In this document: piece after piece, positions 8,365-16,375 of the stretch
Position numbering within the stretch: position 1 is the first letter of the stretch
Layout of the letters: the number at the start of each line of letters is the position of its first letter
Assembly: GCA_014377915.1 (NCBI GenBank)
Contig: JACMOT010000484.1
Location: 1-29,157 of the forward strand
Origin: Tardiphaga sp.
GTDB lineage: Bacteria > Pseudomonadota > Alphaproteobacteria > Rhizobiales > Xanthobacteraceae
DNA: 29,157 nt
Direction of reading: 5' to 3'
Translations under genes and position numbers: made by a program
Notes under the pieces: generated by a model
Seen by the model: only the letters and a program-made list of their open reading frames with translations
What the model was told of the DNA's origin: nothing
Databases searched by the model: none

Positions 8365-9519
8365 ATGACCGACGCGCTGACCATTACCCAGGAATTGCTG
8401 CGTTGCCCGTCGGTGACCCCGGCCGATGCCGGCGCGCTCGATGTGCTGCAAAGATGGCTCGGCGACGCCGGTTTCGACGTGCAGCGCGTCACCTTCAGCG
8501 AAGACGGCACCGCCGATGTCGATAATCTCTATGCCCGCATCGGCACGGCGGCGCCGCATCTCAGTTTCGCCGGCCATACCGATGTGGTGCCGCCCGGCGA
8601 TGATGCCGCCTGGAGCCATGGCGCGTTCGCCGGCGACGTCAAGGACGGGCTGCTGTATGGCCGCGGCGCGGTCGACATGAAGGGCGGCATCGCCGCCAGC
8701 GTCGCCGCGGTGCTGGACTATCTGGCGGCGAATGGCGGCCAGCCCAGGGGCTCGATCTCGTTCCTGATCACCGGCGACGAAGAAGGCATTGCCGTCAACG
8801 GTACGGTCAAGCTGCTGCAATGGGCGGCGGCGCGCGGTGAGAAATTCGATCACTGCATCGTCGGCGAACCCAGCAATGTCGAGGAAATGGGTGACACCAT
8901 CAAGATCGGTCGTCGCGGCTCGCAATCCGGCACCCTGATCGTCGATGGCGTGCAGGGCCACGTCGCCTATCCGCACCGGGCCTCGAATCCCGTCCCGGAC
9001 ATCGCCGCGCTGATCGTGACGCTGGGCAACGCCCCGCTCGACCAGGGCAACGCCCAGTTCCAGCCGTCGAATCTCGAATTCACCTCGGTCGACGTCGGCA
9101 ACGCCGCCAATAATGTGATCCCGGCGCAGGCGCGCGCCAAGTTCAACATCCGCTTCAACGATCATCACACCCAGCACACGCTGCGCGAGCTGATCGACCA
9201 GCGCGTCGCGGCCGCCGCCGGCAACCGCGTCCGCGCGCATGTCGTGTGGGAGCCGTGCAATGCCGACTCCTTCGTGACGCAGCCCGGCGCCTTCACCGAC
9301 CTCGTGGTGGCGGCGATCGAGGAAGTGACCGGCCGCAAGCCCGCTCTCAACACCGGCGGCGGCACCTCGGATGCCCGCTTCATCACGCGCTACTGCCCGG
9401 TGATCGAATTCGGCCTGGTCGGCCAGACCATGCATCAGGTCGACGAGCGCACCCCGGTCGCCGATCTGGAAAAGCTGACCCGCATCTATCGCGGCGTGCT
9501 CGACAGGTATTTTGCATGA
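8365..9519 (+). CDS. dapE: Succinyl-diaminopimelate desuccinylase
   Basis: DapE hydrolyses N-succinyl-LL-diaminopimelate to LL-diaminopimelate and succinate, two steps after DapD. It is an M20-family di-zinc enzyme of 384 residues. Seen: [10 protein letters not shown] with H71 and D73; GAVDMKGG with bridging D104; GDEEG with catalytic E139 and ligand E140; the [12 protein letters not shown] dimerisation/substrate block; and a conserved ending with the [21 protein letters not shown] stretch (in parts [18 protein letters not shown]) with a further His ligand. The ATG at 8365 gives the usual start [16 protein letters not shown] at 8353, overlapping the dapD stop, is a possible alternative. Confidence 0.96.
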   Translation: MTDALTITQELLRCPSVTPADAGALDVLQRWLGDAGFDVQRVTFSEDGTADVDNLYARIGTAAPHLSFAGHTDVVPPGDDAAWSHGAFAGDVKDGLLYGRGAVDMKGGIAASVAAVLDYLAANGGQPRGSISFLITGDEEGIAVNGTVKLLQWAAARGEKFDHCIVGEPSNVEEMGDTIKIGRRGSQSGTLIVDGVQGHVAYPHRASNPVPDIAALIVTLGNAPLDQGNAQFQPSNLEFTSVDVGNAANNVIPAQARAKFNIRFNDHHTQHTLRELIDQRVAAAAGNRVRAHVVWEPCNADSFVTQPGAFTDLVVAAIEEVTGRKPALNTGGGTSDARFITRYCPVIEFGLVGQTMHQVDERTPVADLEKLTRIYRGVLDRYFA

Positions 9520-10079
9520 CCACGAAAATTCTCGTTCTAACCGCGCTCGACGCCGAACTCGACAGCGCCCGCGCGCCCGCGGGCGTCGACGTCGTGTTCA
9601 CCGGCGTCGGCAAGATCAACACCACGATAGCCACCTTGCTCGCGCTGCAGGCGAGAAAGCCCGCGCTGGTGATCAATTATGGCACCGCCGGCAAGATCAC
9701 GGCCTCGCTGCGCGGGCTGGTCGAGGTCGCGCATGTGATCCAGCGCGACATGAATGCCGAGCCGCTGGCGCCGCGCGGCACCACGCCCTACGCGCCCGAG
9801 CTGGACCGACTGTCATCCGGCCATGGCGACGTGATCTGCGGCACCGGCGACAGCTTTGTCACCGCCTCCGATCCGTGGCTGAACGCCAACTGGGTCGACA
9901 TCGTCGACATGGAACTGTTCGCGCTGGCCTCGGTGTGCCGTCACCAGAACCTCCCGTGGCGGGCCTTCAAATTCATCACCGACGACGCCAATGATTTTGC
10001 CCATGAGCACTGGACGGAAAATGTCGCGAATGGACAGGATCTGTTCTGGGATGCCGTGAAAGAGCTCGGGCTCGCCTGA
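9516..10079 (+). CDS. MTA/SAH-nucleosidase-like protein
   Basis: This 187-residue member of the PNP/UDP phosphorylase superfamily is short compared with E. coli MTA/SAH nucleosidase (232). Landmarks: [12 protein letters not shown], with E14 matching catalytic E12 of the E. coli enzyme; [25 protein letters not shown], with E133 as ribose-binding Glu; and FITDDAND, with the catalytic Asp at 156-157. It probably cleaves the glycosidic bond of methylthioadenosine, S-adenosylhomocysteine or a related nucleoside; the exact substrate cannot be read. Its ATG overlaps the dapE stop (ATGA). Its last 139 bases are antisense to the extended end of truA. Confidence 0.8.
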   Translation: MTTKILVLTALDAELDSARAPAGVDVVFTGVGKINTTIATLLALQARKPALVINYGTAGKITASLRGLVEVAHVIQRDMNAEPLAPRGTTPYAPELDRLSSGHGDVICGTGDSFVTASDPWLNANWVDIVDMELFALASVCRHQNLPWRAFKFITDDANDFAHEHWTENVANGQDLFWDAVKELGLA

Positions 10080-10963
10080 CACTCCGCCGTCATTGCGTGA
10101 GCCAACGGGACCGGCTTCGCCGGCCCGATGACAGGCTCCGCGACGAGGCAATCCAGAAGGCCGCACGCGCGGAAAGAACTGGATTGCTCCGCCGCCCCGC
10201 TCCTCGCAATGACGACTGAAGGCGCCCAGTAATCCACCTTCACCAGGTACAGCCCGCCCGGCGGCGCGACGGGGCCGCAGGCGCGGCGCGATTTCGCCGC
10301 CAGCGCGGCCGCCAGATCGTCGGCGCTCCAGCGACCATGGCCAACCCATACCAGCGAGCCCACCATCGAGCGCACCTGGCTGTGCAGGAAAGCGCGTGCC
10401 GACGTCACGATATTGACGGCATCGCCGTCGCGGACCACGTCGAGCTGATCCAGCGTGCGCAGCGGCGACTTGGCCTGGCATTCGGTGTCGCGAAAGGTCG
10501 TGAAATCGTGATGGCCGATCAGCCGTTGCGCGGCCTGGTGCATGGCTTCGGAATCCAGCGGACGCGCCACGCGCCAGACATGGCCAAGATCGATGGCGAG
10601 ATTGGCCCGGCGATTGACGATGCGATAGATGTAATGCCGCCGGGTCGCGGAGAAGCGCGATTCAAAATCGTCAGCGACTATTTCAGCGGATAGCACGCCG
10701 ATCGGGTGCGGCCGCAAATGCGCATTGAGTCCGTCGCGCAGACGTCCTGGCAAAAACGGCCGCTCGATATCGCAATGCGCCACCTGGCTGAGCGCATGGA
10801 CGCCGGCGTCGGTGCGCCCGGCGCCATGGACGCGCACGCTCTCGCCGCAGATCGCCTTCACAGCGTCTTCCAGCGCGCCCTGCACCGACGGCGCGTTGTC
10901 CTGCACCTGCCAGGCCGAAAACGGCGCGCCGTCATATTCAATGAGCAGCCGGTAGCGCGGCAT
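9941..10963 (-). CDS. truA: tRNA pseudouridine synthase A with an abnormal C-terminal extension
   Basis: TruA converts U38-U40 of the tRNA anticodon arm to pseudouridine. Residues 1-245 are a normal Tru[15 protein letters not shown] at the start, [11 protein letters not shown] (47-57) with catalytic D52, [23 protein letters not shown], and the usual ending [10 protein letters not shown]. Instead of stopping there, the frame continues from W246 (base 10228) through the palindromic repeat at 10088-10214 and then antisense to the nucleosidase gene, ending at 9941. That gives 340 residues. The last 94 or so have no TruA character. The ATG at 10963 shares its A with the fmt stop (TGATG), so translation is coupled to fmt. 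Confidence 0.93.
   Translation of the reverse strand: MPRYRLLIEYDGAPFSAWQVQDNAPSVQGALEDAVKAICGESVRVHGAGRTDAGVHALSQVAHCDIERPFLPGRLRDGLNAHLRPHPIGVLSAEIVADDFESRFSATRRHYIYRIVNRRANLAIDLGHVWRVARPLDSEAMHQAAQRLIGHHDFTTFRDTECQAKSPLRTLDQLDVVRDGDAVNIVTSARAFLHSQVRSMVGSLVWVGHGRWSADDLAAALAAKSRRACGPVAPPGGLYLVKVDYWAPSVVIARSGAAEQSSSFRACGLLDCLVAEPVIGPAKPVPLAHAMTAECQASPSSFTASQNRSCPFATFSVQCSWAKSLASSVMNLKARHGRFW
10088..10214. repeat. Palindromic intergenic repeat, copy 2 (inside the truA frame)
   Basis: A 127-bp element bounded by CGTCATTGCG (10088-10097) and CTCGCAATGACG (10203-10214), with inner arms CGAGGCAATCCAG / CTGGATTGCTCCG. The same outer and inner arms occur in the 3397-3478 copy. This copy is longer: about 45 extra bases in the left arm include a CCGGC-TTC-GCCGG hairpin. 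It lies between the converging nucleosidase gene and truA and supplies codons to the truA tail. Confidence 0.85.
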
Positions 10964-11895
10964 CAGAGCAATCGCAGCGGCGGCGCCAGCGGCGTGCCGC
11001 GCAAGAAGTCGACTGCCTTCATCGGCTGCTTGCCGGCGCGCTGCAGCTCGACGAGACGGATCGCACCGTCACCGCAGGCGATGGTCAGCCTTTCATCGAG
11101 CAGATCGCCCGGCGCGCCGTGGCTACCCGCCAGAGCGCAGCGCAGGATTTTCACCCGAACCATCTCGCCCTCGAGCGGCACCTCGCACCAGGCGCCGGGA
11201 AACGGCGACAGACCGTGGATATGACGCAGCACCTCGCGCGCCGGCCGGGTCCAGTCGATCTTCGCCTCGGCCTTGTCGATCTTGGCGGCATAGGTGACGC
11301 CGGCCTCGCTCTGCGGGCTGAGCTGCAGCCGGCCGCGCTCCAGCGCGCCGATCGCCCGCACCATCAGGTCGGCGCCAAGCGGCGCCAGCGCGTCATGCAG
11401 ATCGGACGCGGTCATCGCATCGGATATTGGCAGGCGCTCGGCCATTGCCACATCACCGGTGTCGAGCCCGACATCCATCTTCATCACCATGACGCCGCTC
11501 TCGGCGTCGTCCGCCATGATCGCACGGTTGAGAGGCGCAGCCCCGCGCCAGCGCGGCAGCAACGAGCCGTGCAGGTTGAAGCAGCCAAGCTCGGGCACAT
11601 CGAGAATGTTCTGCGGCAGGATCATGCCATAAGCGACGACCACCGCGGCATCGGCCTGATGCGCGCGAAAGGTGGCTTCGGCTTCCGGCGTCTTCAGCGT
11701 TGTCGGCGTCAGCACGGGAATGCCGAGCCGTGTCGCCTGCGCCTCGACCGGCGTCGGCTGCAGCTTCATGCCGCGCCCGGACGGTTTTGCCGCGCGCGTA
11801 TAGACCGCGACGATCTCGTGGCCATGGGCGACGAGTTCGAGCAGCGTCGGCACCGCGAAATCCGGCGTGCCCATGAAAATCAAACGAAGCGACAT
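10963..11895 (-). CDS. fmt: Methionyl-tRNA formyltransferase
   Basis: Fmt formylates initiator Met-tRNA using 10-formyl-tetrahydrofolate. The 310-residue protein starts [16 protein letters not shown] and has the catalytic triad of the formyltransferase domain: N107 and H109 in [17 protein letters not shown] and D145 in VGLDTGD, matching E. coli N108, H110 and D146. The C-terminal tRNA-binding domain begins near residue 205 and contains [20 protein letters not shown]. Length is normal. It lies between def (36 bases upstream) and truA (1-base overlap), the usual def-fmt pairing. Confidence 0.96.
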   Translation of the reverse strand: MSLRLIFMGTPDFAVPTLLELVAHGHEIVAVYTRAAKPSGRGMKLQPTPVEAQATRLGIPVLTPTTLKTPEAEATFRAHQADAAVVVAYGMILPQNILDVPELGCFNLHGSLLPRWRGAAPLNRAIMADDAESGVMVMKMDVGLDTGDVAMAERLPISDAMTASDLHDALAPLGADLMVRAIGALERGRLQLSPQSEAGVTYAAKIDKAEAKIDWTRPAREVLRHIHGLSPFPGAWCEVPLEGEMVRVKILRCALAGSHGAPGDLLDERLTIACGDGAIRLVELQRAGKQPMKAVDFLRGTPLAPPLRLL

Positions 11896-11931
11896 AATGC
11901 GAGCCGATCTGCAGGAGAGATCGGGAGGAGA

Positions 11932-12453
11932 CTACTCCGCCCGCTTCGCCAGCTTGGTGAATTTCTTCAGCACGCGGTCGCGTTTCAGCTTGGAAAGGTA
12001 ATCGACGAACAACACACCATTGAGGTGGTCGATCTCGTGCTGGATGCAGGTCGCGAACAGGCCCTCGGCATCCTCCTCCTGCACCTTGCCGTCGAGATCC
12101 ATGTAGCGGATGCGGACTTGTGCCGGACGCTCGACCTCTTCGTAATATTCCGGGATCGACAGGCAGCCTTCCTCGTAGACCGGGAAATCCTCAGAGGCGG
12201 ACAGGATTTCCGGATTGATGAAGGCGCGCGGCTTCTTGCCGCCCTCCTCATCGTCCTTCTTGGCGAGATCCATGGTGATCAGCCGCAGCGGTACCGCGAC
12301 CTGGATCGCGGCCAGGCCGATGCCCGGGGCGTCGTACATGGTCTCGAACATGTCGTCGGCGAGCTGGCGCACCTCCGCCGTCACCTTTTCGATGGGTTGG
12401 GAGACAAGACGCAGCTGCTTGTCCGGCAGGATAATGATTTCACGAATGGCCAT
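11932..12453 (-). CDS. def: Peptide deformylase
   Basis: Def removes the N-formyl group from nascent proteins, undoing the Fmt modification. The 173-residue metalloenzyme shows all three motifs: GIGLAAIQ (44-51), EGCLS with metal ligand C97, and QHEIDHL with ligands H139 and H143 and catalytic E140. The start [18 protein letters not shown] is typical. It heads def-fmt-truA and diverges from rmuC across a 230-base region that holds the 24-bp-spaced TTAA-N7-TTAACC array. Confidence 0.97.
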   Translation of the reverse strand: MAIREIIILPDKQLRLVSQPIEKVTAEVRQLADDMFETMYDAPGIGLAAIQVAVPLRLITMDLAKKDDEEGGKKPRAFINPEILSASEDFPVYEEGCLSIPEYYEEVERPAQVRIRYMDLDGKVQEEDAEGLFATCIQHEIDHLNGVLFVDYLSKLKRDRVLKKFTKLAKRAE

Positions 12454-12459
12454 GGCGGC

Positions 12460-12488
12460 GATTTAATGCGGCGCGCCGATGCGGTCAA
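12460..12488 (-). promoter_or_regulatory. Possible def promoter giving a leaderless transcript
   Basis: Read on the minus strand, TTGACC (12488-12483) and TAAATC (12465-12460) are 17 bases apart. A start about 7 bases after the -10 would fall at or next to the def ATG (12453), leaving almost no leader, and no Shine-Dalgarno is seen before that ATG. The -10 match is only moderate. Confidence 0.3.
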
Positions 12489-12518
12489 TGCGCAGGAATC
12501 GGCCACCACGGTCCAGCG

Positions 12519-12638
12519 TTAATGCGTCCTTAACCAGGAAAATTAAACGGGCGTTAACCACGCCTGTTAAGAAGCGCTTAACCACGTCGTTTCTGAATTC
12601 GTTAACCATACTCATTATGTTTTTCTTAACCATAAACG
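12519..12638 (+). promoter_or_regulatory. Array of five 24-bp-spaced CtrA-type boxes
   Basis: TTAACCA occurs at 12530, 12554, 12578, 12602 and 12626, exactly 24 bases apart each time. In the first three units a TTAA lies 11 bases upstream (12519, 12543, 12567), giving perfect TTAA-N7-TTAACC sites, the known alphaproteobacterial CtrA consensus. In units 4 and 5 the left half is TTCT (12591) and TTAT (12615). Bases between the conserved positions differ from unit to unit. GANTC sites, the CcrM methylation target, flank the array at 12496-12500 and 12664-12668. The array ends 45 bases before the rmuC ATG and begins 65 bases before def. CtrA control is inferred from the motif. Confidence 0.8.
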
Positions 12639-12683
12639 TTCCCTCTTCGTTCGCAAATGCGTCGAATCGGCTACCATGGCGGC

Positions 12684-13904
12684 ATGAGCGACATTCTTTT
12701 CACGATTGGCGATGCGCCGGTTACCGCCGCCGTGGCCCTGACCTGCTTCAGCGCGCTGGCGCTGGGGCTGCTGCTCGCCATTGCCATCATCATCGCGCGT
12801 TCTGGCAGCCGGGGCGCGGCCACCGCCATGGCGCAGGCGATCCGCGCCGATGAACTGGAACAGCGCCTCAGCCAGATGATGCGGGCGCAGTCGGAGGCTA
12901 CCGGCCGCGTCGATGCGATGGGCCAGGCGCTGGCCGGGCGGCAGGCCGAGATGGCGCGCGCCGTCAGCGAGCGGCTGGATTCGGTGACCCACCGGGTCGG
13001 CCAGTCGATGGAGCGGACCACTCGCAGCACCATGGAGAGCCTGCACGCCCTGCACGAGCGGCTCGGCATCATCGACAACGCGCACAAGAACCTCACGGAC
13101 CTCACCTCGCAGGTGACCACGCTGCGCGACGTGCTCGCCAACAAGCAGTCGCGCGGCGCGTTCGGCCAGGCACGGATGGAAACCATCGTGAGGGACGGGA
13201 TGCCGAGCGGCGCCTATGCGTTCCAGCATACGCTGTCCTCGGGCAAACGGCCGGACTGCGTGATTTTCCTGCCGGACCAGCGGCCGCTGTGCATCGATGC
13301 GAAATTCCCGCTCGAGGCCGTCACCGCGCTGCATGATGCCCGCACCGACGAAGAGAAAAAATATGCCGCGCAAAAACTGCGTGGCGACGTGATGAAGCAT
13401 GTCACCGACATCGCAGAAAAATACCTGATCGCCGGCGAGACCCAGGACACCGCCCTGATGTTCGTGCCGTCGGAATCGGTCTATGCCGAAATCCATGACG
13501 GCTTCGATGACATCATCCAGAAGGCCTACCGCGCCCGCGTCGTGCTGGTGTCGCCGTCGCTGCTGATGCTGGCGATCCAGGTGATGCAACAGATCCTGAA
13601 GGACGCCAGGATGCGCGATGCCGCCGATCAGATCCGGACCGAAGTGATGAATCTCGGCGACGACCTCGGCCGACTGCGCGACCGCGTATTGAAACTGCAG
13701 ACGCATTTCGGCCAGGCCAATGAGGATGTGCGCCAGATCCTGATCTCCGCCGACAAGATCGAGAAGCGAGCCGGTCGTATCGAGGAGCTGGATTTCAGCA
13801 AGAGCGAGCCTATCGAACCGACGCCACTCTCCGCGATGCCCGGCGCTTCGCCGGCCGCGGCTGATCTGTTCGCGCCGCCGCGCAAGCTGCAGGCGGGCGA
13901 ATAA
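12684..13904 (+). CDS. rmuC: DNA recombination protein RmuC
   Basis: The protein has 406 residues from the ATG at 12684 (MSDILFTIGDAP). One membrane segment (about 14-38) is followed by a long coiled coil (about 40-150, many heptad-like Ala/Glu/Arg/Met positions) and the RmuC domain: PSGAYAFQHTLSSGKRPDCV, LCIDAKFPLEA, TALMFVPSESVYAEIHD and SPSLLMLAIQVMQQILKD. RmuC is a PD-(D/E)XK-like protein linked to DNA inversion and recombination in E. coli; its biochemical role is not settled. The frame is open back to 12657, but the family start is the internal ATG. It diverges from def and lies just downstream of the CtrA-type array. Its stop abuts the converging Lrp gene with no gap. Confidence 0.9.
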   Translation: MSDILFTIGDAPVTAAVALTCFSALALGLLLAIAIIIARSGSRGAATAMAQAIRADELEQRLSQMMRAQSEATGRVDAMGQALAGRQAEMARAVSERLDSVTHRVGQSMERTTRSTMESLHALHERLGIIDNAHKNLTDLTSQVTTLRDVLANKQSRGAFGQARMETIVRDGMPSGAYAFQHTLSSGKRPDCVIFLPDQRPLCIDAKFPLEAVTALHDARTDEEKKYAAQKLRGDVMKHVTDIAEKYLIAGETQDTALMFVPSESVYAEIHDGFDDIIQKAYRARVVLVSPSLLMLAIQVMQQILKDARMRDAADQIRTEVMNLGDDLGRLRDRVLKLQTHFGQANEDVRQILISADKIEKRAGRIEELDFSKSEPIEPTPLSAMPGASPAAADLFAPPRKLQAGE

Positions 13905-14414
13905 TCAGGCCGCCGGCATCGGCGGTACCGGCAGCGCGGTGACCGACTTGATCTTCTCCATCGCAAAGCGGGAGGTGACGTTCTTCAGCGCCACGGCGCT
14001 GATCAGCTTCTTGTAGAAGATGTCATAGCTCTGCATGTCCGCGACCACGACGCGCAGCATGTAGTCGACGTCGCCGGCCATGCGGTAGAATTCCATCACT
14101 TCCGGCATCGCACTGACGGCGTCAGCGAATTTTTTCAGCCAGATATCGGAGTGGTCGCCGCTCTCCACCGAGACGAAGACCGAGATGCCGAGCCCGATCT
14201 TGTTCTGATCGACCAGCGCGACACGGCGCAGGATGACGCCGTCGGCTTCCAGCCGCTGGATACGTTTCCAGCATGGCGTCGAGGACAGCCCGACCCGGTC
14301 GCCGATTTCGGCAACCGACAGCGAGGCATCGTCCTGCAACACCGTCAGGATTTTACGATCGATGGCATCGAGGCGGCGGGAGGGTTCAATGGCTGGATCG
14401 GCAGCGTCACTCAT
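13905..14414 (-). CDS. Lrp/AsnC family transcriptional regulator
   Basis: This 169-residue protein has an N-terminal winged helix-turn-helix (about 14-65: LDAIDRKILTVLQDDASLS, VGLSSTPCWKRIQRLEADGV) and a C-terminal RAM/AsnC ligand-binding domain (about 75-155, with GDVDYMLRVVV). Such proteins sense amino acids and act as octamers or dodecamers. I chose the ATG at 14414 (MSDAADPAIEP); the frame is open to 14474, but those extra 20 residues arise from the AT-rich upstream region. It follows a PfkB kinase gene on the same strand by 61 bases, which contain nested inverted repeats. The effector and targets cannot be read. Confidence 0.92.
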   Translation of the reverse strand: MSDAADPAIEPSRRLDAIDRKILTVLQDDASLSVAEIGDRVGLSSTPCWKRIQRLEADGVILRRVALVDQNKIGLGISVFVSVESGDHSDIWLKKFADAVSAMPEVMEFYRMAGDVDYMLRVVVADMQSYDIFYKKLISAVALKNVTSRFAMEKIKSVTALPVPPMPAA

Positions 14415-14416
14415 CT

Positions 14417-14471
14417 GAAGAACTTTTTTCCAATTATGAGATAGATGACACTCATATATAGAAAATTCTTC
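14417..14471. promoter_or_regulatory. AT-rich nested inverted repeats upstream of the Lrp gene
   Basis: GAAGAA (14417-14422) pairs with TTCTTC (14466-14471), and inside it ATGAG (14436-14440) pairs with CTCAT (14451-14455); the two centres are about 1.5 bases apart. The segment is far more AT-rich than its surroundings. Lrp-family proteins commonly bind AT-rich imperfect palindromes and autoregulate, so this is a candidate operator/promoter. Confidence 0.4.
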
Positions 14472-14475
14472 CAAA

Positions 14476-15423
14476 TCAAGTTAGACCATCCGTCGCTGGG
14501 CCATAGCGGCCAGTATCGCCTAAAAATTGCTCCACCTCGGCCCGTTGCGGGCAGGCGAAGGCGCCGCCGTGTCGCGCACATTTCAGAGCGGCGGCCGCGG
14601 AGGCGAAGCGCAACGCGTCCTCCGGGCTGCGACCTTCCGTCACGGCCAGCGAGAACGCACCATGGAAGATGTCCCCGGCCCCCAGCGTGTCGACGCTTTC
14701 AACCGCGAAGGCCGGGGTCTCGCGCAGTCTGCCATCCCGCAGCCAGAGCGTGCCGCGCGGCCCGCGGGTGCCGGCGAGAAACGACGACGTTTGGGCGGCC
14801 AGTGCGGCCAGCGCTTCCGTATCGCAAGCAACCCCCGCGGTGGCTTGAAGCGACTCACTGGAAAAGATCAGGTGCGATGACGCGGCCAGCAGGCCATCAC
14901 CTGCGGCCATCGGCCGGTCGACGCCGACAATCACTGGAATGCCGCGCCGGCGCGCCTCGGCGCAGAGCTCGACCGCGAAATCGGAGCAGCGATTCTCGAC
15001 CAGAACGGCATCGCAATCCGCCAGCAGCAGATCAGTATCCGGCAGACAAACCGTCCACAGCGCCGGATCGCGAAAGGTCGCAATGGTGCGCTCGCCATCG
15101 GGCTCGATCATCACGCTGGACACCGGCGTCACCAGCCCGGCCATCGGCACCAGATGGCGGGTGTCGATGCCTTCCTGTGCCAGCTGGTCAAACAGGAAGG
15201 TGCCGGAAGCCTCGCGGCTGTCGCCGATCGGACCGGCCAGCGACGCGTGACCGCCGAGCCGGCTGACGGCGATGGCCGCATTGAGCGCGTTGCCGCCGAT
15301 AATTTCGCGATAGGCACTGGCAGAGGCCTTGGAGCCGCGCACCGGCAACGCCTCGATCTGGAAGGTCAGGTCACGCACCGGGATGCCGATGCACAGAATG
15401 CGGGGTTTTCGATCCTGCGGCAT
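14476..15423 (-). CDS. PfkB-family sugar/nucleoside kinase
   Basis: The 315-residue ribokinase-like protein has the two family signatures: GGNALNAAIAVSRLGG (43-58) and DTLGAGDIFHGAFSLAV (245-261), with catalytic base D251 and the anion hole GAGD. It phosphorylates a hydroxyl of a sugar or nucleoside with ATP; the substrate cannot be told. Two ATGs compete: 15429 lies directly against AAGGAA, whereas 15423 is about 6 bases from it, so I prefer 15423. It lies 15 bases after nudC on the same strand. Confidence 0.88.
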   Translation of the reverse strand: MPQDRKPRILCIGIPVRDLTFQIEALPVRGSKASASAYREIIGGNALNAAIAVSRLGGHASLAGPIGDSREASGTFLFDQLAQEGIDTRHLVPMAGLVTPVSSVMIEPDGERTIATFRDPALWTVCLPDTDLLLADCDAVLVENRCSDFAVELCAEARRRGIPVIVGVDRPMAAGDGLLAASSHLIFSSESLQATAGVACDTEALAALAAQTSSFLAGTRGPRGTLWLRDGRLRETPAFAVESVDTLGAGDIFHGAFSLAVTEGRSPEDALRFASAAAALKCARHGGAFACPQRAEVEQFLGDTGRYGPATDGLT

Positions 15424-15438
15424 CGGCATTTCCTTGCC

Positions 15439-16371
15439 TCAGGCCGGTTGCAGCCAACGGCCAAGCAGATGGTGGGCGATCGCGAAGGGGTGAGGTCCGG
15501 CCAACCCGCCCGGGTGCTCGCGCTTCAGCATCAATGCCGCCTCATCGCGGTCGAACCAGCGGGCATCCTCGAGTTCCGCATGATCGATCGTGATGGCATC
15601 GGTGGTGGCGCGAGCCGAGCAGCCAATCATCAGCGATGACGGATAGGGCCAGGGCTGCGTCATGTAATATTTGACGTCGGTGCAACGGATGCCCGCCTCC
15701 TCGAAGATTTCCCGGCGTACCGCGTCCTCGATGGTTTCGGCGGCCTCGATGAAACCGGCGAGGCACGAATACATCCCCGGCGGAAACTGCTTCTGCCGGC
15801 CGAGCAGGCACTTGTCGCCCTTCTCCACCAGCATGATGGCGACCGGATCGGTGCGCGGGAAATGCTCGGTCTTGCAGCTCGGGCAGAGCCGCTTCCAGCC
15901 GCCCTCGGCCATTGCCGAACGGGTACCGCAATTGGCGCAGAAGCCGTGGCGCTGATGCCAGGAGACCAACGACTTGGCCATCGCGATGGCGGAGAGCTGA
16001 TCCGGTGGCACCACGCCCTGCATCGCCATGCCGCGCAGTTCGGAGACCGCAACATCATCGCGGGTCAGCAGCTTTTCCACGGCGGGCGCCCCGATGCCCA
16101 TGCCGAATACCGCGGCGCCGTCGCGCAGTCCGAGGAAGATGCTGCCGGGGTTGGCGCCGAACTTCAGCGCCTCGGGGATCGTCAGCAGCCCGCGCGGGCC
16201 GACGGCCTCCTGAATCATCACCAGGGAGTCGCGATGCAGCACATAGGCGCGGCTGTCGCTCTTGCCTTCCAGGGCGAACAGTTTTTCGTCGCTGAATCGC
16301 AGATGCGCCGCACGATCGAGCTGGTGCGAGACGAAGGCCGGATGGTCCAGCGGGAACAGGTCATTTGTCAT
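15439..16371 (-). CDS. nudC: NADH pyrophosphatase (NAD+ diphosphatase) NudC
   Basis: NudC hydrolyses NAD(H) to NMN(H) and AMP and, in E. coli, removes NAD caps from RNA. The 310-residue protein has the four zinc-ligand cysteines C145, C148, C163 and C166 (CANCG...CPSC), a full Nudix box (206-228: G-X5-E-X7-REIFEEAGI) and the NudC hallmark QPWPYPSS (239-246). The start ATG at 16371 gives MTNDLFPLDHPAF; the longer frame to 16437 overlaps the HIT gene and looks non-coding. It starts 4 bases after the HIT stop. Confidence 0.93.
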   Translation of the reverse strand: MTNDLFPLDHPAFVSHQLDRAAHLRFSDEKLFALEGKSDSRAYVLHRDSLVMIQEAVGPRGLLTIPEALKFGANPGSIFLGLRDGAAVFGMGIGAPAVEKLLTRDDVAVSELRGMAMQGVVPPDQLSAIAMAKSLVSWHQRHGFCANCGTRSAMAEGGWKRLCPSCKTEHFPRTDPVAIMLVEKGDKCLLGRQKQFPPGMYSCLAGFIEAAETIEDAVRREIFEEAGIRCTDVKYYMTQPWPYPSSLMIGCSARATTDAITIDHAELEDARWFDRDEAALMLKREHPGGLAGPHPFAIAHHLLGRWLQPA

Positions 16372-16375
16372 GGGA

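Noticed and set aside
7918..9435. A 505-codon minus-strand frame opposite dapD/dapE
   Set aside because: It crosses the dapD/dapE boundary in antisense and has only composition-driven sequence.
12454..12683. Replication origin at the def-rmuC gap, by analogy with the multiple CtrA sites in the Caulobacter origin
   Set aside because: I see no DnaA-box cluster, no strongly AT-rich unwinding element and none of the usual origin neighbours (parAB, gidA, hemE, dnaA).
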